From assembly GCF_047729875.1 (NCBI RefSeq), contig NZ_CP159826.1, forward strand, positions 1,550,001 through 1,614,000: 64,000 nucleotides of DNA. Direction: 5' to 3'. A model generated the notes under the pieces. The model was not told where the DNA came from and did not search any database. It saw nothing but the letters and a program-made list of their open reading frames with translations. Positions 24,182-34,368 of the stretch are shown here, piece after piece. Within the stretch, counting starts at the first letter, position 1; the number at the start of each line of letters is the position of its first letter. A program made the translations under genes and the position numbers. Source of the stretch: Marimicrobium sp913061115 (GTDB taxonomy: Bacteria; Pseudomonadota; Gammaproteobacteria; Pseudomonadales; Halieaceae).

Positions 24182-24625
24182 TTATTCTTCTTGCCAGATA
24201 CGGCGCAGAGGTTCGCCGAAATCGTCGTAGATTATTTTGCGTTGCCGGGATGGCGTGCGACTTTTGAATCGCGGCTTGTGGCGTATTTTTTGAATACGAC
24301 GCGCTTCAATAGCCGCGACGACTTCTGGCACAGGGGTGCGGGGGCTTTTGGGCTCAGCGAAGAGCGTGCGATTAAGGAATACCGCTGGATCTCCCGGGTT
24401 CTTGCCCGAAATGCCCTGAGCAATTTCATTAACAGCGCCGCCGGCTTTGAGGAAGCGTTGGGTCTCCTCGAACAGTTCGTCCCTGATGTCTGCTTTTGTT
24501 GTTAGTTTTTTCAATGATCCTGTTGCCAGCACGGCGCGGTTTTGCTCGCCCACTAGTATAGCGGTGTCGTTAGAGAATAACAGGTTCTTTGGTAGAACGA
24601 TCTGCAGGCGGCCTGGAGCATTCAA
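24182..24625 (-). CDS. small basic hypothetical protein with FLKAGGxxxEI motif
   Basis: This 147-residue open frame has no internal Met; the only start is a TTG at 24625 without a clear ribosome site, so the 5' end is uncertain. The centre carries ETQRFLKAGGAVNEIAQGIS, which resembles a short helix-turn motif (FLxxGGxIxxI) in several small proteobacterial proteins, including RNA-polymerase-associated ones. The C-terminus is strongly basic (RFKSRTPSRQRKI). It may bind nucleic acid or polymerase, but this is only a suggestion. An opposite-strand frame overlaps it and looks like a shadow. Confidence 0.45.
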   Translation of the reverse strand: MNAPGRLQIVLPKNLLFSNDTAILVGEQNRAVLATGSLKKLTTKADIRDELFEETQRFLKAGGAVNEIAQGISGKNPGDPAVFLNRTLFAEPKSPRTPVPEVVAAIEARRIQKIRHKPRFKSRTPSRQRKIIYDDFGEPLRRIWQEE

Positions 24626-24679
24626 TGTGGTGAAGTGTGTTGAAGTGTGGCGTAGCGTTGCCGAAAAAATGGACTAGGC

Positions 24680-25642
24680 TTATGTTCGATCGGTGGTGTC
24701 AAAGCCGGCCAGAGCAGCCATTTGACTCATTAACTCAAGCATATTGGTCTTCGCCTGGTCTCCTGAAAATTCTCGATACAGACTGTCCACATTGACCGCG
24801 ATTCGTTCCGGGTCAGACCAGGCAGAGTATTCCGTCAACTCAATATCCTTGGCGGCCTCGAATGCGCTCATGCCAGCGTCATACCGTATGCGTGCCTGAT
24901 CATGCACATATTGCAGGTAGCGCCGGACCTTGGCTACACCGTGTTTGTCAGTGATGGGTCCGTGCCCCGGTACAATGAAGTCTACGTCCATCGCTTCGAT
25001 GAGTAGGCAGGCCTTAATCCAGTTTGCGGCCGGCCCCTCCCACATGAGCGGTGTGCTATCAATAAATAGAATATCTCCGGTAAACACCACTCGGTCGGAT
25101 GGAGAATGCACCAGCACGTCTCCTCGGGTGTGGGCCGGGCCAACTTCTAACAGATGTACCTGCTTGTCGCCTATCTTAAGGTCTAATTCACCGTTAAAGG
25201 TGTGCGTTGGTGGCGTAAAGCGGATCCCATCAAAGCGAAACTGACCAAAGCAGTGCTGAAAATAATCGCTTAATGGGCCAGGCTCCCGTGTGCTCTCCAT
25301 AATGGCCGCCATCGCTTCAGGCGTTAACTCGCCCATTTCCAGGGCCGAGGCCGCTGATGCGATAATATTGGCACCCGTGACCAGTTCGTTGCCGTGACAG
25401 TGATCGCCATTAGCGTGAGTATTGACGAGCGTGCCAATCGAATGTGTCGCCGGTTCAGCGGCGCGCATCTTACGCAGCATTTCCCCCGTCAGTTCGAGGT
25501 CGTACAGCGTATCGACCAGCAATGACTCCTCTTCATCGACGATCAGCCCCGCATTACTCCAGCCCCAGCCTCCGCTTGGCGCTAACCAGGCATACGCTCC
25601 TTTCGCCAATGGGTGCAGGCCGGGGTGTTGCTCAGTAGGCAT
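24680..25642 (-). CDS. metallo-beta-lactamase-fold hydrolase
   Basis: This 320-residue MBL-fold protein starts at ATG 25642; a longer start would add an untypical 29 residues. The metal site reads THANGDHCHG, so the second ligand of the HxHxDH motif is Asn instead of His. VGPAHTRGD and VPGHGPI supply later ligands. Such changes occur in MBL-fold hydrolases of unknown substrate near catabolic genes. It is divergent from the acyltransferase gene at 25771. Confidence 0.85.
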   Translation of the reverse strand: MPTEQHPGLHPLAKGAYAWLAPSGGWGWSNAGLIVDEEESLLVDTLYDLELTGEMLRKMRAAEPATHSIGTLVNTHANGDHCHGNELVTGANIIASAASALEMGELTPEAMAAIMESTREPGPLSDYFQHCFGQFRFDGIRFTPPTHTFNGELDLKIGDKQVHLLEVGPAHTRGDVLVHSPSDRVVFTGDILFIDSTPLMWEGPAANWIKACLLIEAMDVDFIVPGHGPITDKHGVAKVRRYLQYVHDQARIRYDAGMSAFEAAKDIELTEYSAWSDPERIAVNVDSLYREFSGDQAKTNMLELMSQMAALAGFDTTDRT

Positions 25643-25770
25643 AGAGATTGATTCCAATACGATCGAAAACGCAATATTAACGCTATTATAGGGAAAAAGG
25701 GCATGTCGGGTTTTCGTCGGGGGCAACAATCTGTTTTAATGCACTTCCGTTAAATTGTGGTTCCCTGACA

Positions 25771-26526
25771 ATGAATGCCATTCGATCGGTACTTGTCTTT
25801 ACTTGGATTGTTATCACTGTTATCCCAGTCGGGCTTACGCTGGTCTTTTGCTCGCTCTTTCTCAGTGATATTAGGCTGTGGTGGTGGTTCGCAGCGCCCT
25901 GGCTGCGCGGCGTTATCGGCGCGGCGCGCATGGTTGGGCGGGTTAATTACCGCGTGCATGGCGAGTCCAATCTGCCCGCAGCTGACGATATGCGTCGCGT
26001 TATTCTCTGCCCTAAGCACCAGTCGACTTGGGAAACCTTTTTTTTCGCAAGTTTTACCTCGCACCCGCTAGCCTATGTGTTTAAAAAAGAACTGTTACGC
26101 GTCCCCATTTTTGGCTGGGTGATGGGCCGACTGGGTATGATTCATATCGACCGAAAGCAACGCATTGATGCGTGGGCTAAAGTAAGGGCGCAGGGAGAAG
26201 TGCTGATGGATCGCGGTAAGTGGATCATTATGTTCCCCGAGGGGACTCGCGGTGAGCGGGGCAAAAAAGGTAACTACAAAGCGGGTGCGACACGGTTGGC
26301 AGTGGCCACCGGAGCGTATATCGTGCCGATTGCGGTTACGTCAGCGCGCTGCTGGCCGCGGCGCTCTTTTTCACTCATACCAGGGACCATCGATGTGTCG
26401 ATTGGCCCACCTGTGTGTGCTGAGGGGAGAGAGCCTGGAGAATTGATGGACGAAGTAGAGCGATGGATTGAATCGGAGATGCACCGTCTCGATCCGCAAG
26501 CGTATAAAAACCAACTAAGAGGATAA
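25771..26526 (+). CDS. 1-acyl-sn-glycerol-3-phosphate acyltransferase (PlsC family)
   Basis: This 251-residue membrane protein has an N-terminal hydrophobic helix (LVFTWIVITVIPVGLTLVF), the acyltransferase motif KHQSTWE (HxxxxE variant of HxxxxD) and FPEGTRGERG. It should transfer an acyl chain to lysophosphatidic acid in phosphatidic acid synthesis, at the inner membrane. The next gene starts 4 bp after its stop. Confidence 0.9.
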   Translation: MNAIRSVLVFTWIVITVIPVGLTLVFCSLFLSDIRLWWWFAAPWLRGVIGAARMVGRVNYRVHGESNLPAADDMRRVILCPKHQSTWETFFFASFTSHPLAYVFKKELLRVPIFGWVMGRLGMIHIDRKQRIDAWAKVRAQGEVLMDRGKWIIMFPEGTRGERGKKGNYKAGATRLAVATGAYIVPIAVTSARCWPRRSFSLIPGTIDVSIGPPVCAEGREPGELMDEVERWIESEMHRLDPQAYKNQLRG

Positions 26527-26530
26527 AGAG

Positions 26531-26788
26531 ATGTCTGTAGGAAAAATAGTAATGGTAGTGCTGTATGCCGTTTTAGCAGGGCTGGCGATAACGCAGGGTG
26601 ATACTTCTGCGGGTATTTGGGCCGTGCGCGTACTTGGGATACTTGCCGTGGTGCATATTATTGAGACAGTGGTTTTTTTCAATCTTTGCAAAGCGGCAGG
26701 AGGCTCTCTCGGCGTGAATCTTCTGAGTGTATTCTTGTTCGGCGTGCTCCATGTGAAAGAGCTTAAGGCGGCACAGGGCGAAAGTTGA
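26531..26788 (+). CDS. small inner-membrane protein (DUF1145-like)
   Basis: This 85-residue protein has two to three hydrophobic segments (VMVVLYAVLAGLAITQG, VLGILAVVHIIETVVFF and LLSVFLFGVLHV). The LAVVHIIE centre and size fit the DUF1145 (YhhL-like) family, whose function is unknown. AAGAGGATAAAGAG precedes its ATG and it sits 4 bp after the plsC-like gene, so the two are coupled. Confidence 0.7.
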   Translation: MSVGKIVMVVLYAVLAGLAITQGDTSAGIWAVRVLGILAVVHIIETVVFFNLCKAAGGSLGVNLLSVFLFGVLHVKELKAAQGES

Positions 26789-26857
26789 TGGTCATGCACT
26801 GATGCAGCAATTCTGCGGGTCAGTTTACGTTACGCTAAATATAATGGAGTGTGAAAG

Positions 26858-28042
26858 GTGACAGATGCCTATATCGTAGGAGCGGTACGCAGTGCCGGTG
26901 GTAAGAAAAACGGGCGGTTGTCTAAGATCCACCCGATAGACCTCGGAGCGGAGGTAGTAGATGCCCTCGTGGCGAAAACCGGCGTTGCTGTATCTGAAAT
27001 AGATGACCTGATCTTTGGGTGTGTTTCTCAGGTGGGTGCCCAATCCAGCAATATTGCACGCAATATTTGCCTGTCATCCGTGTTAGGCGAAGTAGTGCCG
27101 GGAACGACGGTAGATCGACAGTGTGGATCGGGGCAGCAGGCGATGCATTTCGCTGCACAGGGCGTGTTGTCAGGCACCCAAGATCTGGTTATCGCCGGCG
27201 GTGTAGAGAGCATGAGCCAGGTGCCCATCGGCGCAAATATTATTGATGGCTACAAGGCCGAACACGGGCTTCCCTACGGTAAAAAAATGTCGGAGCGGTA
27301 TCCAGGTGTGCAATTCAATCAATTTGCTGGCGCAGAAATGCTGGCACACAAATATGAGCTGACACAGAATGAACTGAACGCGTTCGCATTTGACAGTCAT
27401 GTAAAGGCAAAGCGCGCAGTATTAGAAGGGCGATTCAAGGACGAAATAGTCGCAATTCAGATCGAGTTGGAAGACGGCACCACTGAGTCGCATGAGCAGG
27501 ACGAGGGTATTCGCATGGATGCCACTCTTGGCGCGATTGCGGGCCTACAGCCTCTGCAGGAAAATGGGCTGCTAAGTGCCGCGAATGCTTCGCAGATTTG
27601 TGACGGTGCAGCGGCGGTCATGATCGCTAACGGGGCTACCTGCAAGCGACTTGGCCTCAAGCCGCTTGCGCGAATCGTAGCCATGAGTGTTATTGGTTCG
27701 GACCCAGTTATCATGTTGGAAGGCCCTATTCCAGCGACCAAAAAGGTGCTCGAGAAGGCCAATCTAAGTGTGGATGATATTGACCTGTTTGAAGTGAATG
27801 AGGCCTTTGGTTCCGTGCCTTTAGCGTGGGTTAAGGCGTTGGGCGCAGATATCAGTAAGCTCAATGTTAACGGTGGCGCTCAGGCTTTGGGCCATCCTCT
27901 GGGGGGGACCGGCGCAAAACTCATGACGACCCTCGTACATGAATTACATCGCACGGGTAAGCGCTACGGATTACTTGCGATCTGTGAGGGAGGTGGGACC
28001 GCCAATGCCACGATTGTCGAGCGTGTGGAAGAGGTTTCCTGA
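26858..28042 (+). CDS. thiolase (acetyl-CoA C-acyltransferase)
   Basis: This 394-residue thiolase has the nucleophilic Cys89 in VDRQCGSGQQAMHFA, the catalytic His in GGAQALGHPLGGTGAK and the second Cys in CEGGGTANA. It cleaves 3-ketoacyl-CoA (or condenses acyl-CoA units) at the end of a beta-oxidation-type route. The start is GTG 26858. No hydratase or dehydrogenase partner is adjacent, but acyl-CoA dehydrogenases lie 7 kb upstream. Confidence 0.92.
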   Translation: MTDAYIVGAVRSAGGKKNGRLSKIHPIDLGAEVVDALVAKTGVAVSEIDDLIFGCVSQVGAQSSNIARNICLSSVLGEVVPGTTVDRQCGSGQQAMHFAAQGVLSGTQDLVIAGGVESMSQVPIGANIIDGYKAEHGLPYGKKMSERYPGVQFNQFAGAEMLAHKYELTQNELNAFAFDSHVKAKRAVLEGRFKDEIVAIQIELEDGTTESHEQDEGIRMDATLGAIAGLQPLQENGLLSAANASQICDGAAAVMIANGATCKRLGLKPLARIVAMSVIGSDPVIMLEGPIPATKKVLEKANLSVDDIDLFEVNEAFGSVPLAWVKALGADISKLNVNGGAQALGHPLGGTGAKLMTTLVHELHRTGKRYGLLAICEGGGTANATIVERVEEVS

Positions 28043-28268
28043 TCAGAACAAGCGACAGTGATTTTTAAACCTTAGGGTTGCGCATGCGGTGCTCAGCACT
28101 CGGCTAGTTGGTGATTGATGTGCAGTGATATGATTACGTACGGCCTGGGTGTAACTGGATGCGGTTAAAAAATAGTGGAAGTATGTTGTATTGAGTGGCA
28201 ATTTTTCCTGGTATTTCTGTCTACCACTTACAGTGCAATCAATCCTCGTCTCAGCCGGAGAATTTACA

Positions 28269-28901
28269 ATGGGATTTTACGATAGGTACGTAATGCCACG
28301 GTTTATCAACTGCGCTTGCGCAACCAAACCGATCATGAAGCAGCGCGAAAAAGTGGTACCGCGTGCGTCTGGCACCGTGCTAGAAATTGGCATTGGAACA
28401 GGGCTCAATCTGCCGTATTACGATGCCAGTAAAGTGAAGCGAGTCATCGGCCTGGACCCGTCGGAAAAATCTTGGGACTTGGCAGGCGAGCGCGCTGCGC
28501 AGCTTGCGTTTCCCGTTGAGTTTATTGGGTTGCCCTCAGAGACTATCCCGCTCGAAGACGACTCTGTTGACACGGTAGTCGTCACCTTTTCCCTGTGTAC
28601 GATTCCTGACCCTGTCACGGCTTTGTACGGTATGGCGAGGGTTTTGCGACCGGGGGGGCGTCTTATCTTCTGCGAGCACGGCAGGGCGCCTGATGAGAGT
28701 GTTTATCGATGGCAAAATCGAATCAATCCGCTCTGGAAAAGGTTTGCCGGTGGCTGCCATTTAAATCGCGACATTCCGCAGCTGCTCATTGCAGGCGGCT
28801 TTGCGGTGTCTGATATGGAGGCGGACTACCTTCCTAGTACGCCCAGAATTGCGGGTTACAACTTCTGGGGCAGCGCTAGGCCGATAAATTCCGCATCCTA
28901 G
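28269..28901 (+). CDS. class I SAM-dependent methyltransferase
   Basis: This 210-residue methyltransferase starts at ATG 28269, with GGAG 8 bases upstream. The SAM site is VLEIGIGTGLNLPYY, followed by GLDPS and a late GGRLIFCEHGRAPD. It resembles UbiE/phospholipid-type methyltransferases. The substrate is unknown. It is 14 bp upstream of tamA and may be co-transcribed with it. Confidence 0.85.
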   Translation: MGFYDRYVMPRFINCACATKPIMKQREKVVPRASGTVLEIGIGTGLNLPYYDASKVKRVIGLDPSEKSWDLAGERAAQLAFPVEFIGLPSETIPLEDDSVDTVVVTFSLCTIPDPVTALYGMARVLRPGGRLIFCEHGRAPDESVYRWQNRINPLWKRFAGGCHLNRDIPQLLIAGGFAVSDMEADYLPSTPRIAGYNFWGSARPINSAS

Positions 28902-28915
28902 ATCGATATTATTTT

Positions 28916-30667
28916 ATGAGGTGTCCAGCGCTTGGATGCGGCTTATTAATTCTGTTGCTGATGTCTTCCGCGGCGGGTGCCACCACAACATTGAAATTGT
29001 CAGTTGTGGGCATTCAGGGCGAGCAGAAGAAAAATGTACTGGCATACTTAGGAGCTGTACCTGAGTCAGATGAGAATCGGCGGAATTTTGTAGTCTCTGC
29101 CAGAGACAAAGTGGAGAGCGCTCTGCAGGCCTTGGGCTATTACCAGCCAGAGATAGAGATTGATCTGCAGCGTACAGAGCCAAAGTGGCGACTAAGCATA
29201 GTGGTTAATGCTGGCGAGCCCGTGCGTGTTCGCGATATCAACATTCAAATACTGGGCGCCGCCGCCAACGACGATAATTTTACGCGTCTCACTTCCGATA
29301 TCGGTTTTTCCTCAGGTGATGTGCTTCATCATGGGCGGTTCGAAAGTTTTAGGAAAAAGGTGCTATCACTGGGGCAGCGACGCGGCTATCTGCGCGGCGA
29401 AATTGTAGCGAGTAGGATAGAAATCGAGGTTGACGCCGGCACCGCAGATGTCATGCTGTGGTATGAGAGTGGCCCCCGCCTACGATTTGGTGAAATCATT
29501 GTCGACAATACTCTCATTGACAGTGACCTGTTCGATTCAATGTTAACGTTTCAGCCGGGCGACTATTTCGATCAGGTTAGGCTGCAAGAGCTTCAGTCAC
29601 GGCTACAGAGAACCAACTATTTTTCCAGCGTCATTGTCCTGCCGCAGCGTAAACGTTCTCTCGGCGACCGGATCCCAATTATGGTTAACTTACAGCGCGC
29701 GAAACGGCATAGTTTCGATGTTGGAGTGGGTTACAGCACCGACACAGAGGAGCGTCTGTCGCTAACGTGGCGGACGCCGAGAATCAATCGCCACGGTCAC
29801 AGTCAACAGACACGACTGGTATATTCTCCCATCAACCCGAGTGGCCGTTTTACTTACTCCATACCCGTTTCGGATCCGCTGACCGATGTTGTTCAGCTGT
29901 GGGCGAGAGTTGAAGAGAACGAATTTGGCGATATTGATAGTCGGCAAAATGAGCTGGGTATAAAGCGAGAAACGAAAAATCGCAATTGGATATATGGGTA
30001 CTCACTACGCGAGCTCAACGAATCTTGGGATATTGCGGGTTATAGCGCCTCAAACGACTATCTGTTGTTTGGGGGTTCTGTTTCCCGCAGGACCCATCGG
30101 GGATCCATCGTAGATCCTGAAGGGGGCTTTAGCCAGCTGTACACCGTGGAGGCGACTGCTGATCAATTGGGCTCTGATTTAGATCTACTGCGTGTCACCG
30201 CAGCACTGCGATATGTGATGACTCCTGTGCCGCGCAACCGCTTGGTCACACGGCTTGACCTAGGGCGAGTCAAAATAGCGAATGGTGATAGGCGGGATCT
30301 TGCACCGTCGCTCGCTTTTTTCGCAGGTGGCAGCCAGAGCATACGCGGTTATGCCTATCAATCGCTGGGTGATGAACTGACGGTAGTAGAGCCAAACGGT
30401 GAAACAAAGACGCTTGTCGTGGGTGGAGATCGATTAGTCATAGGGAGTCTCGAGTACCAGTATTATTTTACAGCCACCTGGCGTGGCGCACTTTTTGTTG
30501 ATGCAGGCGATGCCTTTGATAGAGGAGAGTTTGATGCCAAGGTCGGCGCTGGTTTCGGCGTTCACTACGTGACTCCGGTTGGGGCTGTTCGAGTTGAGTT
30601 GGCCAACAGTGTGAGTGAAGATGATCCTAGTTGGCGGCTGGTGTTTGCCATAGGGGCTGAATTTTGA
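28916..30667 (+). CDS. tamA: translocation and assembly module outer-membrane subunit TamA
   Basis: This 583-residue BamA/Omp85-family protein has a signal peptide (CGLLILLLMSSAAGA), about three POTRA domains to residue 265, and a 16-strand barrel. The loop-6 signature is GGSQSIRGYAYQSLGDE and the chain ends on an aromatic residue (AIGAEF). With TamB it helps insert outer-membrane proteins or moves lipids across the envelope. Its stop codon overlaps the presumed TTG start of tamB. Confidence 0.93.
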   Translation: MRCPALGCGLLILLLMSSAAGATTTLKLSVVGIQGEQKKNVLAYLGAVPESDENRRNFVVSARDKVESALQALGYYQPEIEIDLQRTEPKWRLSIVVNAGEPVRVRDINIQILGAAANDDNFTRLTSDIGFSSGDVLHHGRFESFRKKVLSLGQRRGYLRGEIVASRIEIEVDAGTADVMLWYESGPRLRFGEIIVDNTLIDSDLFDSMLTFQPGDYFDQVRLQELQSRLQRTNYFSSVIVLPQRKRSLGDRIPIMVNLQRAKRHSFDVGVGYSTDTEERLSLTWRTPRINRHGHSQQTRLVYSPINPSGRFTYSIPVSDPLTDVVQLWARVEENEFGDIDSRQNELGIKRETKNRNWIYGYSLRELNESWDIAGYSASNDYLLFGGSVSRRTHRGSIVDPEGGFSQLYTVEATADQLGSDLDLLRVTAALRYVMTPVPRNRLVTRLDLGRVKIANGDRRDLAPSLAFFAGGSQSIRGYAYQSLGDELTVVEPNGETKTLVVGGDRLVIGSLEYQYYFTATWRGALFVDAGDAFDRGEFDAKVGAGFGVHYVTPVGAVRVELANSVSEDDPSWRLVFAIGAEF

Positions 30668-33600
30668 AAGCTGTGGTGCGATCCCTGCTGTTGTTTTTGC
30701 TGCTCGCGGCAGCACTGTTGTTTGCTGTTTCTACGGAGCTGGGAAGCCAAAGGTTGCTCCAGGTCCTAGAAAAGGTTTTGCCGATAGAGATCAATTACGG
30801 TAGCGGCAGTTTAAGCGACCGATTATACCTTGAGCGATTACGTCTTGAGACAGACGACATTCACATTGAGCTGACAGGACTAGTGACGCAGGTCGACCCC
30901 ATCTGCCTGTTGCGGGGCACCATCTGTCTTAGCGAGTTTCAGGCCAGCAAGCTGGATATTGCACTTTTGGAAAGTTCAGAGCCCGCAGTGGAAACGAAGC
31001 CTGACCTAGATGAGCAAAATGTCGCTGAGTTGATCGCGTTCCCTGTAGCATTAGAGATAGAAAGTCTTGATGCTGATGCCGTTCTCGTCCATTGGTCCGC
31101 AGGTGAGTGGAGACAGGGATCAACACGGGGTCGGGTGCATATCAGTGGTTCCGTCATTAAGGTGTTCAGCGGCATGATAATAGAGCCACAGTTGGTTCTA
31201 CAAAAAATGACAGACGAAAACATTGCTGAGATCGATCCCACAGTGCTGCCGCGTGTTGATCTCCCGTTTGAGCTGTTAGTTGATGAATTGACGTTGATCG
31301 AGCCCTCGTGGGATTTCTATGGCGCCCAATACCGACAGGACAGCATCATACTGGCGGGACGCTGGCTTAATCGTGTTTTAAAGATGACTCGACTGGATGT
31401 CAGTAGTCGGGATCTTGGTGAGCTCACGCTGCAGGGCGAACTGGCGTTTGAAGCTGATTGGCCTGTGCATGCCGGTGCAAAAATCGATCTTGCACAGCCA
31501 TCTATTCTCCCGGATTTGTTCGGTCAAAGACTCACAATAGACGTCCAGGGAAGTCTGGCATCACTGGCAATGCAGCTCACCTTTGCAGGCGATATTCAGA
31601 CCGTAGTCGATGCAGAGGTCAATGTGCTAGGCGCCGAGCTGCCGTTTAGTGCAACGCTCACAGCGACATCAAATGTCGCTTTGAGGCTTGCTGACTTAGA
31701 CGCCGTGCCGGATTTTTTTCCTGATGTTGAATTAGCGTTTCCTGTTGTGGCATCCGTCAGCGGCACTGCGTCCAGCCAGAAGTTTGCAATGCAGGCCGTC
31801 GCCGCCGGAAAGGATTATGACGCTTTGGCGTTGTCTTTAAAGGGCGAGCATGAGGCGGGGAAGGTGCTTATTCGCCAGCTGTCGATACTGGATGGCACCG
31901 CAGAGAATGCACTGCATGCCAGTGGTGAAGTGGTGGTGGCGGATGCCGTTACGTGGTCAATACAATTGCAGTCCGACGGTGTCGATTTGCCGAATGTGAT
32001 CGACGCTGTGGAGGGTCGCATGGCTGGTATTCTGCAGCTCTCGGGTGAAATGCGTGCCGCACACTGGGCGGTTAGTGTTCGGGACGTGCAGTTAGACGGT
32101 GCGATCAATGGCTTGCCCGCTCACATTAGCGGCTTCGCAGGTATCAATAGTGAAATACGGTTACTCCGTAGTGAACTCGACGCCGAATTAAACGGCGCTA
32201 AGGTATCGCTGCGGTCGGGGGGCGCAGTAGACGATGTGGGTCGTGTCAAACTGTCCATCGATGACATCGGCCGGTGGCAGGCCGGTGACCAGGGACAGGT
32301 GCAGTTGGAGGCGTTGATTTTATCCAAGGCGAAGCAGTTTCAGTTGTCCGCAGAGGTCCAAAATATTGTCTGGCGTGGTCTAACGCTGCATACGGGAGCG
32401 GTGGCTGGAGAGTACCGGCTGGATGCGAAACAGCCGTTCAGTCTCGACGTTGCTCTGGCTGATGTGGTGTTCGGTGGTGTCGAGCTGAGTTCAGCATCGT
32501 TGTCGGCGCAAGGAGATGCTACGCAACAGTCAGTGTCCGTTCTCAGCGCCGGCGACTTTGTGGGAGAGTGGGTGTTGACGGGAACCCGAAAGGGACCACT
32601 GTGGGAAGGCACCCTGAAACCCACGCAACTGCAAACGGCCTTTGGGCTGTGGCAGCTATCAGACCCTGTGCAATTAGTGTGGTCGGGCGCTACGGAGCAA
32701 CTGGCGTTAGACGCGCACTGCTGGCGGAATCAGTACGCAAATCTCTGTTCTGGCCAATGGTTACTGGGGGCACGCGGCCGAGGCAGTGTGGACATGTCAG
32801 GTGACATAAAGCTGTTTGCAGATCTGCTGTCTTCAGACTTGGATATGCAAGGCGCGATGGAATTTGAGGTTGAGGCCAGTTGGGATCAGGGCGGTGAGAT
32901 TGTCGCCACGGGTAAAGCACAGGTGCGGGATGTTACCGTCACTCGGGAAATTCCCGAAGAGCAAAACGCTATCGTTGGCTGGGAGGCGGGTGATGCGAGT
33001 TTTACCTACGATAGCGATGGCCTCCAGCTGGACTTGGGACTACAGCACGAAGGACGCGAGATTGCCGACGTGAAACTGCAATTGCCTGCTGACAGAAATA
33101 CTGCGCTTGCAGGTTCAGTGCGTTTTGATCGTCTTCAATTAACGAGCTTTACACGGTTCATTCCTGCAGTGTCTACCCTGTTGGGTGAGGTGACGGGCAA
33201 GCTTTCGTTATCAGGAACAGTAGACCAACCCATGGGCTATGGGAGCCTATCGCTGTCAAACGGGGGTTTACTTTTAGCGGACAACCCTACCGAACTGGAT
33301 CGTTTGGATCTGACTTTTGATGTACGCGGTGATAGCGCAAAGATACAAGGATCTGGGTTGCTCGGCGGCGGCGAACTCGCGCTTTCCGGTGAGCTCAAAA
33401 CACGCCCCCGTCTGAGTATGGTTTTGTCGGTGGACGGGCATAAAAATACTATTTTGTATCCACCGTCTGCCCAGTTACAGGTGTCGGAGAGTCTTCAGTT
33501 GCGCTTAGGACGTGATCTTCTTGCCATCAGAGGTGACGTCATCGTGCATAAAGGTTCAGTCCAACTTGAGGAACTGCCGCAGGACAGTGTTTCCATATCA

Positions 33601-34368
33601 GCGTCAGCGGTAGAGGTTGATTATGCCGGGAATGTCCTTCAGGAAACGCTGCCTTTCAAAACCAGAATGAATTTGAAGATCGCGATAAAGGACAAACTCA
33701 AAGTCGCCAGCAGTGTATTTCAGACCACTTTGGGTGGAGACCTCAATGCGCAACAACGTCCCGGACATCCATTGGAGCTGTTCGGGAATTTACGCACTAT
33801 TGGGGGCGAGGTTTATGCGTATCAGAGTCATCTAAAAATCAAGCGCGGCACGCTGAGCTTTTCTGGGCCTCCTGGCAATCCCACGCTTGATTTACGTGCT
33901 GAGCGCGATATCACTGCAGGCAATATTACGGTAGGCGTGCAGGTGCAGGGGCCATTAGGGGAAGACCTTGAGTTAGATGTTTATTCTGATCCGGTGATGT
34001 CCCAGCCCAATGCCATGTCGTATTTACTCAGGGGTAGGGCGATGGACGTCGGTGCTGGCAGTGATGGCGCTGCCCTGGCCTTATCTTTGGCTAGTGGCGT
34101 GGTGAACCGCTCTTCACTGGTCTCAGAGCTCAACAGTATTCCAGGCGTCAACAACATTGCGTTTGGAGCACAAGGTACAGAAAATGATACTGCAGCGACG
34201 CTTAGTGGTTATATTGGTGAGAGAATATACCTCTCCTATGGAATCGGTTTTTACGAGCCTATTAATGTCCTCACCGCGCGATTTTATTTTCGCTCCCGGA
34301 TCTGGTTGGAAATAGTCAGTAGCCTCGAAAATTCAATAGACCTTTATTATTCGTTCGATATCGAGTAG
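30664..34368 (+). CDS. tamB: translocation and assembly module inner-membrane subunit TamB
   Basis: This 1234-residue AsmA/DUF490-type protein has an N-terminal membrane anchor (LLLFLLLAAALLFAVSTELG), a long beta-taco repeat region, and the conserved C-terminal DUF490 part (LRGRAMDVGAGSD, GYIGERIYLSYGIGFYEP). It spans the periplasm and docks on TamA. The start is ambiguous: TTG 30664 overlaps the tamA stop and GTGs follow at 30673 and 30676. Length is normal for the family. Confidence 0.93.
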   Translation: MKAVVRSLLLFLLLAAALLFAVSTELGSQRLLQVLEKVLPIEINYGSGSLSDRLYLERLRLETDDIHIELTGLVTQVDPICLLRGTICLSEFQASKLDIALLESSEPAVETKPDLDEQNVAELIAFPVALEIESLDADAVLVHWSAGEWRQGSTRGRVHISGSVIKVFSGMIIEPQLVLQKMTDENIAEIDPTVLPRVDLPFELLVDELTLIEPSWDFYGAQYRQDSIILAGRWLNRVLKMTRLDVSSRDLGELTLQGELAFEADWPVHAGAKIDLAQPSILPDLFGQRLTIDVQGSLASLAMQLTFAGDIQTVVDAEVNVLGAELPFSATLTATSNVALRLADLDAVPDFFPDVELAFPVVASVSGTASSQKFAMQAVAAGKDYDALALSLKGEHEAGKVLIRQLSILDGTAENALHASGEVVVADAVTWSIQLQSDGVDLPNVIDAVEGRMAGILQLSGEMRAAHWAVSVRDVQLDGAINGLPAHISGFAGINSEIRLLRSELDAELNGAKVSLRSGGAVDDVGRVKLSIDDIGRWQAGDQGQVQLEALILSKAKQFQLSAEVQNIVWRGLTLHTGAVAGEYRLDAKQPFSLDVALADVVFGGVELSSASLSAQGDATQQSVSVLSAGDFVGEWVLTGTRKGPLWEGTLKPTQLQTAFGLWQLSDPVQLVWSGATEQLALDAHCWRNQYANLCSGQWLLGARGRGSVDMSGDIKLFADLLSSDLDMQGAMEFEVEASWDQGGEIVATGKAQVRDVTVTREIPEEQNAIVGWEAGDASFTYDSDGLQLDLGLQHEGREIADVKLQLPADRNTALAGSVRFDRLQLTSFTRFIPAVSTLLGEVTGKLSLSGTVDQPMGYGSLSLSNGGLLLADNPTELDRLDLTFDVRGDSAKIQGSGLLGGGELALSGELKTRPRLSMVLSVDGHKNTILYPPSAQLQVSESLQLRLGRDLLAIRGDVIVHKGSVQLEELPQDSVSISASAVEVDYAGNVLQETLPFKTRMNLKIAIKDKLKVASSVFQTTLGGDLNAQQRPGHPLELFGNLRTIGGEVYAYQSHLKIKRGTLSFSGPPGNPTLDLRAERDITAGNITVGVQVQGPLGEDLELDVYSDPVMSQPNAMSYLLRGRAMDVGAGSDGAALALSLASGVVNRSSLVSELNSIPGVNNIAFGAQGTENDTAATLSGYIGERIYLSYGIGFYEPINVLTARFYFRSRIWLEIVSSLENSIDLYYSFDIE

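Noticed and set aside
24191..24505. Plus-strand open frame of 104 residues opposite the small basic protein
   Set aside because: It mirrors the minus-strand gene, has no motif, and the minus-strand product looks more protein-like.
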